Source of the DNA: Caenorhabditis remanei
Lineage: Eukaryota > Nematoda > Chromadorea > Rhabditida > Rhabditidae
Assembly (NCBI RefSeq): GCF_010183535.1
Contig: NC_071332.1
Span: forward strand, 186,001 to 250,000
Length of the DNA: 64,000 nt
Reading direction: 5' to 3'
Below, in pieces: positions 57,201 to 64,000 of this stretch. Both the position numbers and the translations under genes were made by a program. Below the pieces are notes generated by a model, which saw only the letters and a program-made list of their open reading frames with translations, had not been told where the DNA came from and did no database searches. The first letter of the stretch is position 1, and every line of letters starts with the position of its first letter.

Positions 57201-59250
57201 GCGGATCGTTATGGGGTTATTCAGGTCATGTAAAAAATGTATTTCAATACATAGTTTACCTTATTCACGAACCGAGAAAAATGCATTTTTTTACAAGTTT
57301 TCTCCCATTTTTCCCTTTTTCCACACTTTTTTCAGCGTCATCAATTCGACAGTGAACATCAAAAGGATGCCGCCCGCATCGAGATATCCTAATTCAATAA
57401 TTCAATTCGCCTTGAAGCTTTTTGGTGTTCACTGCCGAAATGAAGATGGAAAACTGTAGAAAAACGGTTTAAAAAAGTGTGGAAAAAGGGAAACATGGGA
57501 GAAAAACATGTTTAAAAAAACATTTTTCACCGTCCGTGAATAAGGTAAAATATGTATTAAAATACATTTTTACACGACCTGAATAACCCCATTACCGGGG
57601 GCCGGGATAGAATGGCGATTTTCGCGTTTTTAATACTTTTTCCCGGCCCGCGGCACATTAACGAATAGCCATTCGGTCGGTAGTATGTCAGTGACATAGA
57701 ACTCGCTGGGATCTACATTTTGGTATATTTTTCAGCTCAGAATATTGAGTTTCAAAGGAGTTACGTGAGGGCATTTTGCCGTATTTTACCTGATCACTGA
57801 GCTTTTCTGGATTCATGATCACCGCCACAACACCTTCAACAAGTTTTTGCACATACGCTTGCCGCTCTGTTCCATTGAAAAGAGTTCTTCTGATACTGGC
57901 AAGCTGTGCTATAATAGTCATCACTTTCTCACTGGATTCCTGTGGCAACTTGTCGAGAAGCTTAAACATCAACTGAACAATCTTCCCGTCGGTGAAACTG
58001 GCTCTCCACGCAGTAGGGATTTGCACATTGCAATTGTCTTCACTTGTTTCATCAGTAAGACTCCCTATGTAATCGAACAGCAAGCATTGAAGATTTAAGT
58101 TCAAAACTGTGTGAAGAAGGGCGATCTGTCGCTCATTGAGATTTCGATCGACATTATCGCTCAAAAAATTCAAAGACACCGAGAAAATTTCATATAGAAA
58201 ATCGTCTCTAAACTGGGAAAGATTCTTGCGATGCTTATTAACGGATTCCATTCCGGCGGCAGAGTTCATATCGGAGACAAGCATTGTAAGGAGTTGTACA
58301 GCGAGCATACTTTCTTCAAGATTATCCATGTTGATGGTTTTGACAAGACTATCCACAGGGTCACGGAATGGATAATCGATTTTCACATCGTCTCCCTGGC
58401 TTTGTTGGTTTTCGTTGTTCGGATTCTGATAAGTCCACTCTTGTTTTGTGAGTCGGGCGAAGAGTTGACAGAGTGAGGTGACAAGATATGGTGGGAATTG
58501 AGGAGCACCTTGTCCGAGCATCTCCAGCAGGTATTTCGCCAATTCCAGTTTCTGAGTCGACGTGATACTCGTCTTTCCGCCGAGAAGCTTCATAAGCGTC
58601 GTGCTAGCCACCATCGGTCCATATGGGTACTAAAATTTGAAACTTTTATAAATAAATCGAGAAACCATACCTGCAAAACGGGCCGACACGTAACTCGCTC
58701 AAAACTCAATGTTATTGGCTGAAAAATATACCAAAATGTAGATCTCGGCGAGTTCTACGTCCATGACTTATTACAGGTCGGATGGCGGATCGTTAATGTG
58801 CCGCGGGCCGGCTTGAGTTGCTTTTTTGGCAATGTCGCGTTTTTAGCACTTTTCCCGGCTCTCGACACATAAACGATCCGCCATCCGGCCCGTAGTAGAT
58901 CACAGACTTACTCGATTTACATTTTGGTATATTTTCCAGTTCATAATATTGGGGTTTGAGCGAGTTACGCGCCGGCTCGGTTTGCAAGTTTGGTTTCAAG
59001 GTTTTGTTTTCAATTTTCTACAAATAAATCGGGAAATTAGCTGTAGCTTACATCTCCCCTAGCCAACAACAACATGCATCGCTGAAGACACTCCGGAGAC
59101 TCTGAAAGCTCCGCCAGATTCATCTCCGCCCGGTGTCGAACTTGCGGATCGACACTTTCATAAAGGTCTTTGCAGAGACTGTTTAGTACCTGAAAATCAC
59201 TTTTTTTAATTAATAAATTGTTAATTAATGCCTACCGGTAGTTCGTCCAT
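54294..59250 (-). CDS. Exportin-7 (XPO7/RanBP16), importin-beta family
   Basis: Seven exons: 59236-59250, 59052-59189, 57790-58629, 56624-57085, 55121-56338, 54772-55074 and 54294-54620. They encode about 1100 residues (human XPO7 is about 1090). Collinear family blocks include the N-terminal CKDLYESVDPQVRHRAE region, LQCLLFDYIGSLTDETSED, VQIPTAWRASFTDGK, SIRRTLFNGTER and SVPYVRNNDEHLLNVYCPEI. Later blocks are CRCEYEKTCKLL, DKMDGELIARC, GYSAVRKLF, FGVFRLYGDSCLQDAL and QWSLSRPLLGLIL near the C terminus. The protein is built of HEAT repeats. Role: Ran-GTP-dependent nuclear transport receptor, acting in the nucleus and at pores. I recall the C. elegans orthologue as C35A5.8. The first exon encodes only five residues (MDELP); this start is plausible but not proven. 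Introns 2, 3 and 4 carry copies of one palindromic repeat family. Confidence 0.94.
54672..54732. repeat. TAGAGCGC-core hairpin repeat, 61-bp palindrome
   Basis: TACAACCGCGCTCTACCGAA on the left is matched by TTGGTGGAGCGCAGTTGTA on the right with three mismatches. It is in exportin-7 intron 6 and is the clearest copy of this dispersed family. Confidence 0.7.
56414..56578. repeat. Family B palindromic repeat, internally deleted copy
   Basis: The left end CATACTTGCAAAGCGGGCC and the right end GGTCTGGTTTCCAAGTATG are inverse, and the interior contains TACCAAAATGTAGATCTCGG. It is in exportin-7 intron 4 and is related to the copies at 57113 and 58661. Confidence 0.6.
57113..57780. mobile_element. 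Family B palindromic element split by a second element
   Basis: The left arm (57113-57211) contains CTTGCAAACCGGG and GGCGGATCGTTA. The right arm (57592-57780) contains TTACCGGGGGCCGGG and CTACATTTTGGTATATTTTT. Compared with the unsplit copy at 58661-59000, the two parts are contiguous once the 380-bp insert is removed. It is in exportin-7 intron 3. Confidence 0.65.
57212..57591. mobile_element. 380-bp MITE with TTA target duplication, nested in a family B element
   Basis: The ends are TGGGGTTATTCAGGTC and its inverse GACCTGAATAACCCCA. Long inverted arms include ATTCACG and AAAAAGGGAAAAATGGGAG segments and an inner CAGTGAACA/TGTTCACTG pair. TTA precedes (57209-57211) and follows (57592-57594). 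A 3-bp TWA duplication is typical of PIF/Harbinger elements; the superfamily call is inference. There is no coding capacity. Confidence 0.78.
58661..59000. mobile_element. Family B palindromic element, most complete copy (340 bp)
   Basis: The arms of about 150 bases are inverse. The left has CTGCAAAACGGGCC, TAACTCGCTCAAAACTCAAT, TACCAAAATGTAGATCTCGG and GGCGGATCGTTAATGTGCCG. The right has the mirrored GATTTACATTTTGGTATATT and GAGCGAGTTACGCGCCGGCT. It is in exportin-7 intron 2 and could fold into a long hairpin in the pre-mRNA. Confidence 0.72.
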
Positions 59251-61114
59251 TTTGAAAAGTGTCGGAAACGCCTCCTGATGATTTTTCGATTTTTTCCCCT
59301 AAAATTTGAATTACAGAACAATTTCAGAACGATTTCAGACAAAATTAAAGAGAAATTCGAGAAAAACAAAGAAAAGAACTGTTTTTATGACGGGCGGCAC
59401 ACAGAAAACTGCATTCCCGCCAAGAAAAAACGTTCGATAAGACAGTTAGACATGATGATGTTCTTGTTTCCGAAACGAAACAAACTTATCTACGAGGAGT
59501 ACACGGCCGACGGACTAGAAAACCCAACTCGGTGCATGCGTTTTTGCGTAAAACCGTGGGTATACGCAAACACCGCGCTGTTCACCGTAGTCCTTTTTTC
59601 GGCGGGTATTGAGAAAAATTCGAATTCAGAAAAATCCGAGAACAAATATTAAATTAATTCAAAATTTATAATTTCTGACGGACTTCATTGGAAAATTTGG
59701 CTTTTGGCCCGATTTTTATAGCATTTTCAACTGTTAAGCGAGATATGTTTAGAAAAACCTATGAAAAATGCAAATTTTCACATTTTTTACAGATTTACAA
59801 GTTGTAAGAACCGTGCCGTGCTAATATGCAGATGTATGCATTGCTAAAAAAACGTAATAGAACGATAAAAGACGGGGATTTCTTTTTAACATTTTTATCG
59901 TCTCCCGTTATGGTAGCCACCGTTTTCTGCTTTCTCCGTAAACGGTAGGGACTCTATATATATATATATATACCAACGAATTACAGCCTGAAAATGAAAT
60001 TTTGTAGTAGTTTTTGATAAAAAACTAAAATCTGAGTTTGATTTTTATTATACAATAAATTTCGGTTAAGCTAAATGGGTTTCAGAGAATTCTGAAACTT
60101 CTACAGTAATCCACTACAGTAAAATTAAACTTTGGAGAAGAAACTGACGATTTTTTAGGTCCCCATGCATACCATATTTTCTATGATCAATCATCACCCC
60201 GTTCTCATCGTTCGAGTGAAAAACCAAAGAATGACGAATTGTTGTCATCATAACTATATGCTCATTTAAGATGATGCATACTTGTCAACCGGGCCGAAAC
60301 GGGCCGGCGCTTAACTCGCTTAAAACACATTATTGAGGTTGACAAGAATGAGACAATGGAAAATCGGTTCTGCTCTTACTCAGAATTTCTAAAACTGGTA
60401 CAAATCATAACTGTCAAATCTAGGTTTAACGGCTTTAATATAACGTTTAACCAACTTTTAGTCGCATTGATTGAAACCGGTTCTGATCCTCATGAATGCT
60501 CTCCCACATGTTCCAATCCCAGACATGTACATCGATATCCTACTGTATCTTATTGCCGTCCAATTCATCTATAGGAACTGTCTGTTTTGCAAGTGAGCCG
60601 CCCCAGCTCAACAAGTACAAAATTACAGACCAAAAAAGAAAAGTATCTGGCGTGTTGGATTTCAGGTATTTTAGTTGTCGCCGCCGATTGAAGAATTCTA
60701 ATAACTGCGGTTCTGGCGAGAAGAACACCGGAGATGGAGCGTGTGATGAGGTGGTAGCATTTATGAAAACTATAAATTCTTATAAAAAAGTCTTGGGCTA
60801 CATTTTTCTAGTTGACCGTTGTTTTTTTGGTAGCTCCGCCTATTTTTGAGAATTTTTGAGAAGGAATCCAATTTTTTTAAAAATAAAACATCTTTTTTAT
60901 TTAAAGCAAGCCGAAATGTCCTATCTCATTTCCTTCATCCTCCAATTTTCTTCCAACCATAAAAAAAGAGAGAGACTCTAATAGGAGACACAGACCACGT
61001 GAGAAAAGAGAGGCGCATTTCTCGTGCAGTGCGCATTCTTCTGACTTCTGTTCCTTCTCATAAAAATTGAAATTTTGATCTGACGCTCGTCTAACTCATT
61101 CAAGTAAGATTTGA
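59251..61114. other. 1.9 kb divergent spacer (exportin-7 / hdac-11)
   Basis: The plus strand has a 124-codon open frame at 59278-59652 whose middle looks protein-like and GC-richer than its surroundings (for example FCVKPWVYANTALFTVVLFS), but no splice partners were found. A (TA)n run lies at about 59957-59972. A family B fragment is at about 60275-60345. Coding-looking debris at 60356-60849 could not be assembled. Promoters of both genes must lie here. Confidence 0.4.
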
Positions 61115-62461
61115 ATGACAGAGCAGTAAGTTTTCATTGCTAATAAAAAAGAAACCATTAAAAGAATTATTAACATTTCAGCTATGAAGAAGAAGACTAT
61201 AGTTTAGAACGTCATCAACGTCCAATCGTTTATCACTCAGAATACAATGTATCAGCATTCGGAATAGAGCATTTGCACCCATTCGATACATCGAAATGGC
61301 GTCGCGTTATTTGCTATCTAAAGGAGATGAATCTAATCACGGATTCTACTCTTGTCGAGCCGAATCTGCCAACTTTTGAAGAGTTGGTGCGTGTACATGA
61401 TAGAAAGTAAGAGTCGCGATTTATTGTAACTTATTTCACTCTTCAGATATCTCAAAAGTGTACGAAACCCGCTAAAAGCCGCTCAAATCGTGGAGATCCC
61501 TCTTGTCGGGTGTCTGCCACCATGTATTATCGAGAACAAACTTCTCCATCCCCTCCGGTACCCGTTATTCGTAATTTTTTAATTATTTGCTGTAAATTCT
61601 AGATTACAAGCCGGAGGATCGGTGCTCGCCGCGAATTTGGCGTTAAAATACGGTTGGGCGATAAACGTGGGCGGTGGCTTCCATCATGCTTCTCGTATGT
61701 TTTTGTTATGGTTGCTTGCTATTATTTTAGATATTTTCAGACTCCGATGGCGGAGGATTCTGTTTTTATGCGGATATCACTATGGCGATATGCGATTTGT
61801 TTGATAAGAAAGCGATCTCTCAAGCGATTGTTGTTGATTTGGATGCTCATCAGGTACGAAGGAGGTGGAAGGGATAGGATAGTGTGAGAGCAAAAATTCC
61901 TAAAAAATAAAGCGCCCTAACTGCAAAATTAAACTGTAATGGTGATTTCCAGGGTAACGGTCACGCCCGTGACTTTGCCGACAACAAAGATGTCTTCGTG
62001 TTCGATGTATTCAATCCAAACGTCTACCCTCATGATCGAGAAGCTCGTCAATTCATTAACAAAGCGGTTCATGTCGACGGTCACACGACTGATACCTCCT
62101 ATATCTCGTAAGTCAATCGAAAGCTACTTCTCCTTTCACTGACCGACATAAATTAAGCGAATTACGCAAACAGCTGACTCAATGTATCGAAGATCGAGAG
62201 ACGCTTCATCCGCCTGGTTTCGATTTCATCATGTTCAATGCGGGAACGGATTGTCTGTTTGGTGATCCGTTGGGCGCCATGAACTTGAGTCCACAGTGTA
62301 TAATCGCTCGAGATGAGATTGTGTTCAAGTTGGCAAAATCGAAAGGAATCCCGATATGTATGCTAACAAGTGGTGGCTACCAGAAGGACAACGCTCTGCT
62401 AATCGCCAAGTCTATCGAGAATCTCAACTCCAAAAATCTAATCGATCTCAGTATCAATTGA
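61115..62461 (+). CDS. hdac-11: HDAC11, class IV lysine deacetylase/deacylase
   Basis: Seven exons (61115-61125, 61182-61406, 61447-61557, 61603-61694, 61741-61853, 61953-62107, 62158-62461) encode 336 residues; human HDAC11 has 347. The active-site features are intact: the His pair H143/H144 in GGGFHHAS, zinc ligands D181 and H183 in DLDAHQGNGH, zinc ligand D267 in NAGTD, and catalytic Tyr Y310 in TSGGYQKD. The N-terminal part holds RPIVYHSEYNVSAFG and FDTSKW, as in the family. Role: zinc-dependent removal of acetyl or long-chain acyl groups from lysines. The start gives a four-residue leader before the first conserved block and follows AT-rich 5' sequence. Confidence 0.96.
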
Positions 62462-62552
62462 TAATCAATCTATTTGTTTTTTCTTCTCTCTCTTCGTATC
62501 TCCCGTCTACGCATGTACATAAATTTTGCACATACACTTTTACTTTCACCCT

Positions 62553-62558
62553 AATAAA
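62553..62558 (+). terminator. hdac-11 polyadenylation signal
   Basis: AATAAA lies 92 bases after the hdac-11 stop and 132 bases before the next plus-strand ATG. That spacing is close enough to consider an operon. Confidence 0.55.
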
Positions 62559-62689
62559 CTTTCCACGGACATCTTCCTTCCCCCGCCCCTCCCTGATTCT
62601 GTTGGATGTCACTAGGTCATCATCGGGAATAAGGAAGGGGTCATTTACTGTTGCCTATCTTCTCCTCTTCTATCGTCGTCGATTACGCC

Positions 62690-64000
62690 ATGATTTGCTT
62701 CCGCACAGTTTTCATTTTGATTCTCGGTGTGGTGATAGGCACGACGAAACGGCACAATATGAGAAGGCATATCAAAAGTGATAGAAGTTGTGAGGAACCG
62801 CCGAATTTGGTAAATTTTTGTTTGAAAATGTTTTGATAGGGAAAACATAGACGCAGGTTGGTTACTGTACTTTGTGAAGGTGGCATAGGGGTGGAGCTTC
62901 AAAATGTTTGCCTATTTTCCTGTTTTCATTTGAAAAACGGCGAAATGGGCAACTTCAGGTCTGTGCCACGGTGCCACAAATTGCTGAAAGTGTTTTTTTT
63001 TTCAAGTTTTCCCATCCATATCCTCAAACTTGCAGTTGAAGAACTTTTTGTAGGCTTTTTTTTTCTTATCCCTTCAGAGTGGGCTCATACAAAAAAGTTG
63101 GCAATTACAAAAATGATAAGTTTCCGACCAAAATAACGATGTAAAATCAATATGGCAGTTTTTTAAATATTGTCAAAGATGTTACTGAAGATGAGAAGCT
63201 TCTCTTGTCTTGAAAATGGTCTCAGTTTCAAGAGTTTACTTTTGGCATTTGCCCTTTTAAAATAGTGTAACTTACTTGAGTCTCAAGACGAAGTCAACCA
63301 GACATTGACCTCCCCAACAGAAAAGTGTCTCCGAACTAGAAAGTGCGATGCCCTTTTCGAACCGTGTTCTCCTTTCAATCTCCGAAGAAGAAGTACTTCT
63401 TCTCTTCTTTTTTCTCATCCCGCAACAGTTACATGAATCTCTCTCTCTCTCTCTCAAGATAAATCGACAAGTACCGTGCTTGACACCGCAGTGTCGCTTT
63501 CTATCCTTTTCTATCGCACTTTTCTCTTCCCTTTTCCCCTTTTTTGTGTTCATTTCATAGGTCAGATATGAGAATTGATAAGAAATAGGAAAAAGAAACG
63601 GGATCGGCATCAATAATCATTTTCAAAAAAGTTATCATTGAGTCGAACCCCGCAACTGTTTCTCGGAGGGCTCTTCCGAGTCTTTTGACGAATATCCATC
63701 ATAATTTTTTGCAGAGAGAAGAGCTTGCCACGTGGATGCAGATATCAATAGGTGGCCAGTTTGATGATACTGCACTCGAAGAATGGAGTTCCAATGGGAA
63801 GGAGCCGGAGATTTGTGAAAAGTCACCGAGAGCTGAAGGCAGTTCAACGATAATGGAGAGAGCGTTGTGCCCGTGGGAGAGTAGGTGGGTTACTGTAGTT
63901 CTGGATAGTTTCCTGATTCAGAAATCCAAGATTTCCTATTTTCGATAATTTACAGAGTGAACTACCAAGAGAGCCGTGAGCCAAAACTAATCGCTGAATC
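62690..64000 (+). CDS. Interleukin-17-like cytokine, 5' part (runs off window)
   Basis: Exons 62690-62809, 63715-63884 and 63956 onward join in frame. The protein starts with a signal peptide (MICFRTVFILILGVVIG), then a basic segment, then a variable region with REELATWMQISIGGQ. The diagnostic part is ALCPWESRVNYQESREPK, followed by LIAES at the window edge. This matches the IL-17 core pattern C-P-W-x(5-6)-[DN]-x-x-R-x-P-x-x-I-x-E. The later cysteines of the cystine knot fall outside. Established knowledge: C. elegans has ilc-17 genes, and ILC-17.1 acts on neurons through ILCR-1/2, ACTL-1 and MALT-1. The paralogue at F25D1.3 on chromosome V is a candidate orthologue. Intron 1 is long (905 bases) and contains dispersed repeats. 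Confidence 0.78.

Noticed and set aside
1..64000. CRISPR arrays, bacterial-type operons or prophage content
   Set aside because: The intron-rich eukaryotic gene structure rules these out; no regularly spaced repeats were seen.

Overview
The window is nuclear DNA of a Caenorhabditis-type nematode. It has short introns with TTTCAG acceptors, AATAAA signals, AT-rich spacers, many small palindromic transposon relics and clear orthologues of worm genes. The EGL-9 predicted here is collinear with the C. elegans protein as I remember it but differs at many positions, so this looks like a sister species rather than C. elegans. Gene names are recalled, not searched. All exon coordinates were worked out by hand from splice sites and reading-frame phase.

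Layout, left to right. Positions 1-1464 hold the 5' end of a small secreted-protein gene (minus strand) and the last three exons of a crp-1-like Rho GTPase (plus). egl-9, the HIF prolyl hydroxylase, spans 5878-13536 (plus) with an antisense tRNA-Arg in one intron. chw-1, a Wrch/Chp-like Rho GTPase, is at 15871-17894 (plus). Two minus-strand transporters follow: an organic-anion transporter (18357-22159) and a K+-dependent Na+/Ca2+ exchanger (24805-27863). Next come an aquaporin (29676-31540, plus), a UDP-glucuronosyltransferase (31770-33604, plus) and an SLC17-type MFS transporter (33795-35521, minus).

The middle holds three little-known secreted or membrane proteins (36997-37809 minus, 39145-40187 plus, 40682-42066 plus) and a DMSR-type neuropeptide GPCR (42250-45890, minus). 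A gene-poor 8.4 kb stretch full of repeats follows. The right end has exportin-7 (54294-59250, minus), the class IV deacetylase hdac-11 (61115-62461, plus) and the start of an IL-17-like cytokine gene (62690 to the window edge, plus).

The genes do not form one pathway. Loose themes are hypoxia signalling (egl-9), small-GTPase signalling (crp-1, chw-1), membrane transport and detoxification (OATP, NCKX, aquaporin, UGT, SLC17), neuropeptide and cytokine signalling (DMSR receptor, IL-17-like), and nuclear functions (exportin-7, HDAC11). The least described content is the set of non-autonomous palindromic elements. These include a transposon-within-a-transposon in an exportin-7 intron with a readable TTA target duplication, an 8-bp-duplication element in chw-1, and a TA-flanked family present twice.
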